DNA of 64,000 bases, from assembly GCA_014338405.1 (NCBI GenBank), contig JTDE01000130.1, forward strand, positions 171,184 through 235,183, written 5' to 3'. Shown piece by piece: positions 25,721-36,500 of this stretch. The translations under genes were made by a program, and so were the position numbers. The notes under the pieces were generated by a model. The model was not told where the DNA came from and did not search any database. It worked only from the letters and a program-made list of their open reading frames with translations. This DNA is from Paragonimus skrjabini miyazakii (Eukaryota; Platyhelminthes; Trematoda; Plagiorchiida; Troglotrematidae). How positions within the stretch are numbered: position 1 is the stretch's first letter; each line of letters starts with the position of its first letter.

Positions 25721-25940
25721 TCAAGTTGGTACGTGATTGCAGTGTGATACTGAATCGACTGACCTCAATAACCACCCGTTCCCCGCTTACCATACTAATA
25801 ATCTCCCTTGTAAACTGTGTGATATAATTATGTCGTATTTAGCCCAATGATGAATCAATGAAGACGCGTTTGGTCGCCATACCTTAGCTGTCATGACTAC
25901 ACTGTGAATGTTTACGAATAAACCACGTAAGGCGTAGTCA
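25720..25940 (+). other. probable 3' tail of the Penelope-like element
   Basis: Non-coding sequence directly after the last element protein block, containing an AATAAA at about 25,917. The exact end and any target-site duplication cannot be placed without other copies. Confidence 0.35.
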
Positions 25941-25944
25941 AAAC

Positions 25945-27565
25945 TAGCATGCGCTTACTGGTTGAATCTGAATTGTGTAACAGAGCGTCCTGTCGTGTTG
26001 TTAGCGCCATGTCAGTTTTCATCCATATAATTTATGTGTGCATGATTTATTCTGTGTTTGGCTCATACGTGTTCGTGTTGTCTCCATTTACAGGACTATT
26101 AATGGTGACCCTAATTCGGAAGACGCTGTCCTCTGATGTCTCCACGTTGCCTAGAGATGGTCTACAAGCGCAACAGTCAACCGTAGTGAAAAACGGCCGG
26201 CTTGCATGTTACAACTAAACATCAATTGTATTGCTCATTTTTTGTCTGTGTGTGAGTATCCTGGGTGTGATGTCCAGAAAGATAAATCTATGGAAAACAT
26301 GTGGGTCTGTGTGTCAATCAATAGTTGAAAGAATTGTCCGTCTTAAGCAAAAGTTACCAAAATGGTCGATTTTGAGAGATAAGACAACGCAGGTGAAAGT
26401 GTAAAAACTTGAAGGTGAGACGTACATTTTTAATGTTACGAGCTAATTAAAAGTGTTCAAACTCTTCTGTCCAGCTGTTGTCTAACATGGTGTGTGGCCA
26501 AACGTAATTTCAACAATCAGTCTTGTTGGGTTTAAGAATTTTAACCTGGTACCCCTATGTGATTGTAACTGTACTAACTAGCAAGTTGTTTTTTGTTTGC
26601 TTACTCCGGAAATTTAAATTCCGTAAAACAATAGACGATCAGTCGCACATCATCTTGCATTTTTTAACGGCCAATTATATCACCTAGCATTCCACTATTT
26701 ACCCTATGCGCCCTGATTGTCGAAGTACGACAAACAGTATGCCTACGATTTCTGAACTAATTTGACTTTGGCGCTCAAGGTTTGCCAAATGAACTCGTAT
26801 ATACTTTTCTAGGTAATTATTTTCAAGATCATTATTGGATCAAAAACAACGCTGATTATTAAGTTGCCATTTTACAGCAGCGTTGGAAATTACAGTTGAA
26901 TGACTCTACCCATATGATTACAACCTTTCAACCCGCTGACAAAACTAAAGAGAGATTAACACATTTCACACAAGAATGTTAATTAGAGGCAGTATTTGCC
27001 ATAGTCAGTAGCGTCAAAGTAGCCTACTCTGAAAGAAGGACATGTAGAAGAATTGTAGCATGACATCGGGTAGTCAAGCGACAGATGAAACCTACGTGGA
27101 GGCATAATGACAAACCTCGCACGGTTTGAAACATGTAATCTTGTGGCGATGGAATGTCGTGAACCCACTCAACAACCAGTTCCACAAGATCAACTCCGAA
27201 GTTTTTGGATAGTTAGTCATGATTCGAGAAGCATAATACTTTTTTTCGGCTGTTATCTCAATAAAGTTAAAGAAGCATGTGCAACTACAAAATCTTGGCA
27301 AGTTTGTATAATCGTTTAATGTTCTCACTAATTACGACTTGCGTTGTTGTCATTTGCCAATTACGTGCTGGCAACCCATCGAACGATTCAGCCAACCAAC
27401 GCGTTCAGTATATTGCCTGTTCTTCATAACTTCACCATCTCGAAATAACTCCAAGCCCTACTATATTCTAGCCACCTTGTCTACAGAACCAAGTAACCAA
27501 GCCATTCCGTCAGCAGAGTTTTCCGATCGATTCCAAACAAACGCGGTTGTGAGTTTATTATTCTA
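25945..27565. other. AT-rich stretch, nothing recognised
   Basis: The open frame at 25,949-26,218 begins with a genuine ATG and has a hydrophobic stretch (FIHIIYVCMIYSVFGSYVFVL), but nothing else supports a gene. Frames at 26,983-27,328 on both strands overlap each other and are of chance length. Confidence 0.45.
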
Positions 27566-27568
27566 GGT

Positions 27569-27991
27569 TCATTTTGGCTTAATCTTATTTGCAACTGCTG
27601 TTTTGTCTGTTTCAGTCAACGAACGAGCAGATGAAATGCTATCAAGACTAACATCCTGATTCAAACGTTCAAGTGTAGTTTTTACGTCATATGCTTGAAG
27701 GGCACGTAGTAAGGTGTAAATTTTGAAGGGTCCGCTTAACGGTCTGCTACCTACGAAAGGTTCACCTGATAGGAATGAGAGGAAGGAAACTACCCCAATT
27801 ACCAACCCAAAGAACTTGCTTCCATAAAGGTTAATGTCAGGAAAATTGATCTCGAAGTATTTGGCTGGTTTAATTTTATGTAATATTTTGAAAGTTAAGG
27901 ATGACAGTGTGCAAAAACATAGGAAGGTTTTGGGTCTCACTACCGAAAAACCGTTAGCATTGAAATAAACGAAGCTCGCAGTCAAAATCAT
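27569..27991 (-). CDS. candidate terminal exon or chance ORF, unknown protein
   Basis: A 140-codon open frame beginning with ATG, directly preceded by an in-frame stop. The product would have a hydrophobic segment in the middle (about residues 58-75: FFGLVIGVVSFLSFLSG) and a polar tail ending KIKPK. On the minus strand an AATAAA (27,554-27,559) sits about 10 bases beyond the stop codon, where a polyadenylation signal could act. Several AG sites inside it, for example before CCAAATACTTCGAG, could make it a last exon instead of a single-exon gene. No family was recognised. About one open frame of this length is expected by chance in the window. Confidence 0.22.
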   Translation of the reverse strand: MILTASFVYFNANGFSVVRPKTFLCFCTLSSLTFKILHKIKPAKYFEINFPDINLYGSKFFGLVIGVVSFLSFLSGEPFVGSRPLSGPFKIYTLLRALQAYDVKTTLERLNQDVSLDSISSARSLTETDKTAVANKIKPK

Positions 27992-27999
27992 TCTTCACT

Positions 28000-30200
28000 T
28001 GACGAAATTGATGTGACTAGTTGTTCTAGAATGTGTCATAAAATTTTTGATGGTTGGGGATATCTAACGTAAACAAGTGAAACATCGACAAAAGCAATTG
28101 AAGGCAGCTAATTATGGACAGTTAATCGCAAAACGATCCCATTATTGGAGCCATGTGCTATTAACCAAAAGTTATCTGAAGTGGTCTAATCTTCAGGTGA
28201 AGTGGTACACTTCAAAAATACGATATTACGGTAAGTTGTCTTTTTTTTGGAACACACAGTTGAGTCAGCCCCACAGGTCTTCACTCAGACTCACGATGTT
28301 TATAACCATTTATTTATTAATTAAGACAAACTGTTTTTGTATACATCAACCTTTAAAGTGTCTCAATGTATATATCAGTAAGTATACCCTAGTTACTGTT
28401 GATTTAGTGAGGTATGGAGAACAAATATTTCGTTTAATTTTTCTCCATATTTCCAGAAAGATACTCATAGTATGTCCAGTCACGGACTTTCATCTGTTAC
28501 TATCATTTAGGTAGTGTTTTCGTATAGTTTTCAATTTGTCTACAAGAACTTACCCCTATAGCATTCAGAACTTTATTTTCTCAAGGTGTAATATGTGAGG
28601 GCTGTGGATCCACATAATGGTAATTCACGGTATCTAATAGATACACATCTAACTGGTTAAAATCATGTGTACATTTACTGATAAGATACTGTTGCTGTGC
28701 AGTTAGATTGCTGTGTGCGCACTCATTCAGCCCAATCACTCTGGCTCCAGGTAATCAAAGAGTATCATATCTTGTTGAGCGAATACTCTGTGTTTGCACG
28801 ACGATCGCACCCATAGGGATGCGTAGGTGAAATGAAACACATTTGCCTTTGTAACACGATCAGAGTAGAAGTTACTTATACGACCAGACAAGTCAATTAA
28901 TTTCCAAAATGTGTACACTTCATGTTGTCGCTTCAACAATTCCCAGCAAATCGATAAGACATTTCTGAGGTGTTTATATGTATGAATTCAATAATCTGAA
29001 CACCTGGTGTATTTATTTGAATGTTTATAGCTTATGTCGCATTTACCAACTGTAAATTTCTTAGACAGTGCGAAAGAAATATGAGTAAACAACATTTTCG
29101 TAGCTAATATTCAAAAAAAGATATTTGTTCAAAACTAATCAATAAGTTTTCACAAACTGTCAGTATATATTTTAAAATTTGTTCTGCATATTTATCAACG
29201 CCTCTACAAGCAATGCCTCCGTAAGTTGATTTCGTGAAACAGAAAAGCATACTTAATAAGCTCAACTAACAAAAAGCAATTGAGTCTTTCAGTCTCAGGT
29301 TAGTTCAGTAATATTTTTGAATATTGCATGTCGTTTACATTACTGTTGTGGTCATAAAAGTTGCTATGCTTGAAAGACATGCTGCTAGACCCTTGTTACA
29401 AGGTGCGTGAAGATATGCATATATACCGATGAACACAAACACTGTTCTGTACCACTAGCCCGTTCCCGCATTTCTCAGGAGCAGCGTATTGCTAATTACA
29501 CTGTTAATATATCGCACAATGTCTATCTTTCCAATAAGTACATTTGATTTATGGTCTTCCTGGCCTTTAAAACTAACTTTTGGTTTATTCAGCTTAATGA
29601 CAACGCTAAATACTTTACGGCATCGTACGCAAATTGACAGGAGTTTATCTACACACGTTTTCCCTCATTTCAGTCGACATTTAGACCTTTGCCCAATCTA
29701 TCTCGCATCGTTATAGTTCAACTATACCTCCATTTCCACAGCAAAGGCTACATTGCTCATTGTGCCTTATAAAGTAAAATCGGTTCATCGTGCAGTGAAA
29801 CTGGTGTAAACGCGAGACGTTTAATTGCTAATGTAAAGAAGAAAAAGCAAATCTACTAGTGTGCTCGAAAACGTTTTTCTAGAAATTAGTAGAACATGAC
29901 AGTTTGCATACAACACCCAGTCTACTAGATAGAAAGACGATGGAGCTCTAGGAGAACGTTTCAGAGCTAGACTCAGAAGGATGCAACTAGCAGGTTCATA
30001 ACATAAAGCTTTCAGCTGAAGCAATCTCTGCCCGGAAAATTTAACCGAGAACGAGATTGGTCGTACAGTGTGGTTTTTAAGATGAGCATTTTAAAACAGT
30101 ATAATCGTCACCTCAAACTCTTGCGGATAAGATCAGCTTGTACTGGGAATTCGGGTTAGACTTTGTTCATTCGTACTAAAGGTAAATCGACGTACATATA
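28000..30200. other. AT-rich stretch, nothing recognised
   Basis: This holds the longest open frame of the window (28,077-28,514, plus). It starts with GTG, has no in-frame ATG near its start and no good acceptor, but contains a good donor (TTACG|GTAAGT at 28,230). It resembles no family. Frames at 28,736-28,939 and 29,489-30,024 are of chance length. Confidence 0.45.
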
Positions 30201-30204
30201 AGTT

Positions 30205-30378
30205 ATGTAGAAATCTGATAAGTAATTTTGCAGATTTGATAATTTAGAAGAGATCCATTAGCGAAAAATCTCGACTTAGGCTAGATTCGAACCAGCGACA
30301 GAAAAACAATGCCTCAACGTGGCAAGGGCTCTACCAGCTAAGCTACGAAGTCACGCCAGAAGCTCAGAAATTTCACAT
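30205..30378 (-). repeat. tRNA-bearing repeat, copy 1
   Basis: The tRNA-like core runs from 30,352 down to 30,273 (80 bases). The acceptor arms GACTTCG and CTAAGTC pair in 6 of 7 positions, an A box (TAGCTTAGCTGGTAGAGC) is followed by a T arm GCTGG-TTCGAAT-CTAGC. The 3' flank (ATGGATCTCTTCTAAATTATC...) and 5' flank (GAGCTTCTGGCGTG) are shared with the other copies, so this is a repeat unit rather than a free-standing tRNA gene. Confidence 0.75.
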
Positions 30379-30492
30379 TTGGTGTTTCTGTCGCTGTTTC
30401 GAATCCAGCCGAAGTCCAGATTTTTCGCAAATGGATCTCTTCTAAATTATCAAATCTGCCAAACTACTTATCAGTAATTCAATGTCTATGCT
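30379..30492 (+). repeat. tRNA-bearing repeat, copy 2 (3' half only)
   Basis: This begins inside the tRNA-like part (GGTGTTTCTGTCGCTGTTTCGAATCCAGC) and runs through the shared 3' flank to CTGCCAAACTACTTATCAGTAAT. It is joined head to head with copy 1, so that 30,215-30,480 forms a near-palindrome. Its tail leads straight into the 5' flank of copy 3. Confidence 0.7.
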
Positions 30493-30493
30493 C

Positions 30494-30760
30494 GTCGGTG
30501 GCGTTGGTAGACTCTAGCGTGAAATGATCGAGAAATCCTGCTTGGGCAGTCAATCAGCTGGATCATTTGGTGGATTCCATATGACACAGTTGGTTGGGTG
30601 GGTAACCTGGTCCAAATATGAAAGTTCTGAGCTTCCGGCATGGCTTCGTAGCTCAGCTGGTAGAGCGCTTGCCGCGTTTGGGCATGGTGTTTCTGTCGCT
30701 GGTTCGAATCCAGCCGAATTTCAGCTTTTCCGCAAATGGATCCCTTCTATATATATATCT
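30494..30760 (+). repeat. tRNA-bearing repeat, copy 3 (full unit)
   Basis: This is the most complete plus-strand unit: a shared 5' flank of about 145 bases (landmarks GTGGATTCCATATGACACAG and GGGTGGGTAACC), then the tRNA-like core at 30,642-30,721 with GGCTTCG, an intact D arm (GCTC-AGCTGGTA-GAGC), an anticodon-like stem TGCC/GGCA and a perfect T arm (GCTGG-TTCGAAT-CCAGC), then a short 3' flank ending in a TATATATATA run. The 3' acceptor strand is mutated (CGAATTT). It is not a functional tRNA: the anticodon loop lacks the usual U before the anticodon, and the extra bases do not fold well. Confidence 0.75.
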
Positions 30761-30787
30761 CTAAACAAGCGATGCTCATACAATTGG

Positions 30788-30850
30788 TGCTTTAGCCAAA
30801 AAGAGCTTTAGCTCGCAACGCAAAAGGTTGTCGGTTTGATCCCAACTCAG
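30788..30850 (+). repeat. second tRNA-like fragment with B box
   Basis: The sequence AAGGTTGTCGGTTTGATCCCAAC at about 30,823-30,845 looks like a T arm with B box (GGTTTGATCCC against GGTTCGANNCC; GTTG and CAAC flank it). It is preceded by an A-box-like GCTTTAGCC...GAGC. It is unrelated in sequence to the repeat next to it. It could be a decayed tRNA or another SINE head. Confidence 0.3.
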
Positions 30851-30854
30851 ACCC

Positions 30855-33255
30855 TCTCTATTTTCCGAATCCAAGCTAGAATAAAACAGCTCGTGAAATG
30901 TTGATTTGATGACAAGCATCATGAAACATTATGATTGTAACAGCTCGATAGGATGTACTGGATTATCACTAAACGTTTACGGACATCTTTAAGGTATTGT
31001 TTAAAAGAACTGCAAAATTTATTAGAAGCTCTTGTAGTGAAAATGGCTTGGATTATTTGGAGAATTTTGAAGAATACAGAACAGGTTCATTTCAAATAAA
31101 TTAGGCGAATGTTGCAATAAGGAATGAACATTCCAAGGTCAATTTACTTTAAATAGGAAGTGAGCATTGGACTTGATTGCCTTACGAATATAAATCAGCA
31201 TCGAGGGCAAGGTAACGTGCAGTTCTTATTTTGACAGAATATACGGACTGAACGTTAGGAGATAATGACCTTTACTACAAGCCGTGTGACCGTATACTGT
31301 TTTTATTTGTACCCAGTGTATTATTCACAAACAAAGGCAACCGGAATTTTGAAGTTTATAATCAGACTTTTACTGAGCATTTCGAAATGTACTTCGTCAC
31401 TTTGCAGGTGGCATTACATCTAGCAGACTTCTTAGGCTAATTTTTCTCTCTTTTTGTTTGCGTATTGTCCAATACTTACTCTTATCATAGTTAACGTTTG
31501 TATAACACATTTTTGCGTCAATAGTACACCTGCGCTTTTATTAGCTGTGAACAAACAGACAGTTTGGACAAGGATCAGTGCAGATGTTATTGTCAAGGTA
31601 AAAACGTGGGTCTCAGTGTGATTGTTCAATGGCGAAGTCCTCAACATAGCTTATGAGTGGTGCGCCTAGTAGCTCAGCGTAATTTATAAAAAACACAGTG
31701 TTGCAAGAGTTTCGACGTTGATTTTCGCAGACTGCACATTATTGTTGCGTTTGCATTACGCGTTACTTTTGGTTTGGAAATGTTGCGGCTATTAAGTTAT
31801 GTTTCCCTTTTGTGAGCTCTCAGTGAATGATCCATCTATTTCCACCTGATGAAATATCAGGTGATCTGTGTCTGGCGGTCATGCTATTAGTCTGTTTTGC
31901 AACTTCTGCTAGATAGAGTGGACTAACACTATGCGGGTTTGTAGATTGTTTTTACATGTAAGATATATGTAACCGAATATTTGATAAACTTTGCATTAGC
32001 ATAAATCACAGACAGCCGTAGATCTACACGACACATAAAAGATAATGGATCGCAGTTGAATTGTGCGACGCACTTATGTAACCAGGAGGGCTGACAACGG
32101 CGTACCGTACAAGCAAACACATGTCACGAGGAAGAGATATCCGAAGTTAACAAGGATGAGGGTACAGAAACCACAGAAGATTTTTTTGATCAAAACTTCG
32201 AATGGTGGAATGAAATAAGTCACACATCATTTGAGCAGTTGGATGTAGCTGATTAACGATGTTTGTTTATGGGCAGGCTTTTTGTGACCTGTAATTTTTA
32301 ATTGTCTGAATCGTTAGAATTATAGTAAGTGGCTCTGATTCAAAATTCAATTTATAAATAACGGAACACTGTCAATAGCTGAAGTCCAGTTTCGTGGACC
32401 AACCTTCCAAACGGTTAGCATTTTTCACCCACAATCCCCATTGTTCTTTATAACTTCATGCAGCATTGTTTGGTGGTGTATGAATCAAAGTTGTTGCTCT
32501 TCAACCCTCGATCTCCGATTGCTTTAGTCTCAACCCGTCCTTTTAAATAAAACAAAATGGCCAGTCCGAGCGAGTATACGTACACATTTTGACCGCTTTG
32601 CTCACCAATTGATCGATCAAAATAGATTTCCACGTGTCACGTTCGTGTAGAGTTCGAACATACGCGTATCAGTATACTTCTGTACTGGATCAACTTGTTT
32701 GTTCTGAACATTAACGTCCACAGTTACGTGAAAACCAAGGTGCCTGGAGTGGTCAGACTCACATGAGTAGTGATGGACTCGTCGCCTATTGGTCGGCTCA
32801 AAATGGCGGTATCTTACTATAGATCAAGGCTGTTGACTAAAACAGAAGCTGATAACACTTATCTAGAGATGTTGGCGGTAAGCTGCAAACGTTGAGTATG
32901 ACAGAGAAAAGAGTGAAAAAGCTGACTGTCAACTAGCAGTTCAAATAATCTTCCGTTCAGTTTATGTTCTGCGTATCCCTCAAACTGACACAAGTTTAGG
33001 AAATGAGGCGACTCACACTCGGCTGACTAAGTGCATTGCTGTCAGTTGAGAACGATGCACAACAGATCTGAACGTTATCCTCAACACATATTGACCAATT
33101 CTGAAGTTGACTTCCATTACTAGTTTAGTCGTCGGAAACTTAAATATTAGTTGACCTTGTACCAATAAACTCACAACTATCTGGTTTTTATTTGAAGAGA
33201 CGACATAATATGAAGCTGAATATGTGATTCACGGCGTCAGTTTATAACAATTAAT
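30855..33255. other. AT-rich stretch, nothing recognised except a hairpin
   Basis: No domain or repeat was recognised. Open frames at 31,432-31,647, 31,929-32,120 and 32,448-32,633 (all minus) are of chance length. A short perfect hairpin is listed at 31,843-31,863. Confidence 0.5.
31843..31863. repeat. perfect 8-bp hairpin
   Basis: CACCTGAT and ATCAGGTG pair exactly around GAAAT. The CTGATGA at its apex recalls a hammerhead core, but the other conserved bases are absent. Confidence 0.55.
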
Positions 33256-33259
33256 TACA

Positions 33260-33465
33260 GTTGCGATACAAATGAACAGAACCACTAAGCAAGTGTATGA
33301 ATTCCTACGTGAGACTCTAGTGGCATTTGGTAACAGACCTATCATATTTATGACGGATTTTAAAATTGGTCTTTCCCAAAACTCTACTATTCTCGAGCTG
33401 TTTTCTCATTGCATTCCAGGAGTGATTTACGATCACTTTGTAATTATCAAACTTTTCAACCACGT
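33260..33465 (+). pseudogene. possible MULE-type transposase scrap
   Basis: Within an open frame, VYEFLRETLVAFGNRPIIF is followed by MTDFKIGL, and about 20 residues later by a short IPGVIYDHF. The MULE/FAR1-like transposase core has the pattern Y..L...L......P....TDFE.AL....FP....GC.FHF; the spacing fits but the Glu and the Cys-His end are altered or lost. The match covers only about 60 residues. It may be chance resemblance, since the frame length itself is not unusual. Confidence 0.28.
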
Positions 33466-33514
33466 ATTAATGATCAAAGTAATTGTTCGAGTGATTAAAT
33501 CGACCGTGTGATTC

Positions 33515-36500
33515 TCATCCGTATGAAGAAAGCTAACTACAAGTTATTGACTGAGATTTACTGAACACGTATGGTTCTCGCTTAATTGAAAACTGTGATG
33601 ACTGAGTCATGTCTAATGTAGATGAATTATTGTTTTGATTTATAGTGATAGCAAAGATTCTTATTATCTATAAACTTTAACAAACTGGAACCTAATACGT
33701 TGATTTCAAATGTATCAGCGCAGATGTTTATTCAAATGAAAACACTTCTCTTGAATGTGAATATTGGTCAAGCTGTGACTGTAGGTTTCTTGGACGGACG
33801 GTCATTGAAAATGTCGTTGGATTAATAATATCTATACCGCTGTAATGCTAATTGGTAATAGCCTTTAAAAGGCTTAAGGTAAATATACCTAATAATGTTT
33901 GGAGAGCATAACTAATGTTTATTGATAAGCCTAAGGAGTAATTATCATAGTGGAGCAAAAATAAGCTCAACGTGATATGTCAACTCGGAACACTTCATAT
34001 TTAGCGCTGTCCTGACTTGAGCTATTTGACAACCGTAAAAAAGTTAATAACCTGAGGCAGGTTGCATAATATGTTTTTGTAATTGTTTATTTCAGTTCTG
34101 TGTAAAACACTCAAATTCAAACAGAACGGTTCACTCTGATTATTCTGCTATGCAAATTCAATTGTCATGCAACCATTGTCCACACTGATTACAACAGAAA
34201 TACAACATTTTGGGATTTTGTTGTTCTCCGTACCCTAATATTACATCCCTACTATAACACTCTTTCACAAATCTCAAAAGCTACTAGATTGAAAATATGT
34301 ATCTCTTCCAGTCGATGAAATACACATTACTGGGGAAATAAGTCAGTTTACATTCCCTCCATACCACAATGTCCACCGGGGCAATGTTGGGCATCGATGC
34401 TGAGTGAGAAATCACATTTGACGATTCGAGACTATTTTTCTCTCATTTAAAATTGCACATACACACATACAATTGACAAACGCTTTATATAATGCATTAG
34501 GCTGAGTGAGGTGTGATTGAATTGTTTCATTTGGAGTATTTTTTCTACTAGAATTTATGCACAGGTAACCGAATTGAAAATTCACTTCCGACACTGGATT
34601 GTGAAGAGAATATATATAAATATTTGTCTTACACTATATGTCTCTGGACCGGTGCTAGGATGGTGAATGTAGTGTGTGGTATTATGTAATTTGCGCAATT
34701 TGCCGCAGAGCAATCACTGTATAGCGCAACAAATCAGTGAATGGATTCAATTATTGGTCAAGTTCATGAGGTTTGAAGATTTGAAGTCTCCCCAGTAAAC
34801 GGGTGCGATGCTAACAATTTCGAACGGTCAATCAACGTGCAGTAGAAAAAATAGGTGAATTGTTCGATACTGGAAGTATGAAGCAACGTTGTAACAAACT
34901 AAATGCTAACACAACTGTGATTGTGGTATTCCACGTCAAAAACGCATTTATGAATGACTCCCTTTCGAGGTAAACTCAGAGCTTCATGATCTCCCACTAA
35001 TGACGCTTACTCCATTTGTATATATGTAAATGAACATCATTTCCGACAAACGTGAGGTAAGGAAGCCCACGGATTGCAAGATCGACTGTAACGAGCACTC
35101 AATTTAACTAACTGGATGTGTTTTTATTAAGCGTTTGTTTCCTTCTTGAGTTGCGCGATTCACACGGTACTAAAAAGTTGACGATCAGTTCTTTCTAGAC
35201 TAGTTGATTTACAAAAGCGAAGACTGATAAATGTGTATGACTGAGACAGTTTCGCTTATAGTGTTCACCAATTCGTGCCTGCTGACAGCGGTCCTGAACA
35301 ACAGAATTACCGGTTCCAAAACAACGCGTGCTTGCGCACTTAAATTAAACGGATGCTACGAGTTACCTAAGACAGACAATGCGGCATTTTCTTCATTGTA
35401 CAACCATCAACATACAGTATGGCTCGGGACTGGTTTGTTCAGGATAATAAACAGCGCAGTTGCAGCGAAAACAACTGCCACCTGCCACCGAGTTAACCTC
35501 ACTTAGGCTACCGAGTCCCGATTAATCATCTCAGATTGTTTAGGCAACAGTAGTGAACCGCCTGCCAATCTATATCTTAACCAAGCGAACAATTCGACTT
35601 CTTGTTCACGCAATCTACAACCGATTGTTTCGTGACCATCTTGCATTTTCATCAAAAATACCAACTGTAATTTTGCGAACTAGTGGCGTAACTTCAAGTT
35701 ATTGACGATTGCTCCTTGTTCTCGTTATTTATTCAAGTGGCTAAACCACACACGTTTGGAATTTTCTGACGCCTCACAGGATTTGATGATAGTCTGCCTA
35801 CTCTCTTTCCAAATACTTTTGCATACTTCTCCAAACATCATGTATCTGGATGACTGTAGTTATCTAATGAAGTATCGAAGACAGTTTTTCATCATTGTAT
35901 ACTTCCAGGTCGAAAGAGAAAAGACATGTATCGTGAGATGCTAACATTTCAATTTACTGTCATCAGTCACCAACATGAAACCAGCGATTCTTGTACAAAC
36001 TGCACACAGCAACAACAGCTAAACGAACCATCCAAATAGTTCTGACCTTTTGTACGCTAACAATGCAGTTAATTTCACGGCGAGGAGAATGATTGCGTCA
36101 GCGCCTTTTATGCAAACATCTCACGCGATCCAAAAGAGGCCGCTGTGAGGTAAAATATGTTATCAAATTACAACATTGTTCGCAAATAACCGGTGACCAA
36201 GTGACGATTGCGAAACAAGCCAGAGAAACCATAGCTGGCAATGTAGTCGCTCTAGTTGGGTCGAGTAATACTGTCAGACCGTGAATATTTCAACTATCGC
36301 GAACACACTCAGGTGGATACTGCTTGTTAGCACAACATACAAACTAGCTTCGTTAACATGCAGTCCAGTTTGCTGACATTGTTAAACGAATAATGAATTT
36401 GAGTATTTCCCCTCAAAGGTGTGGAATACTTTGACAAGCTTCTAGACTTTGCTTAAAGTAAGTTTGTACACATTTAGCTCATTTAAGTATCACTGATCTG

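Noticed and set aside
28077..28514. Longest open frame in the window (145 codons)
   Set aside because: It starts at GTG, has no ATG at the start, no acceptor with a pyrimidine tract and no family resemblance. One frame of this length is expected by chance. The good internal donor at 28,230 is not enough.
30642..30721. Functional tRNA gene
   Set aside because: The 3' acceptor strand is mutated, the anticodon loop lacks the usual U33, and the segment recurs as part of a longer repeat.
30524..30811. A 95-codon open frame through repeat copy 3 containing WLRSSAGRALAAFGHGVSVA
   Set aside because: This is the translation of the tRNA-like core and its flanks. Such LRSSAGRA-type translations are a known artefact of tRNA sequences. 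The same holds for 40,851-41,261, 40,877-41,086 and 41,171-41,377.
31843..31863. Hammerhead ribozyme core (CTGATGA)
   Set aside because: The required GAAA and cleavage-site segments with matching stems are absent. Other CTGATGA sites (for example 5,988 and 50,270) also lack them.
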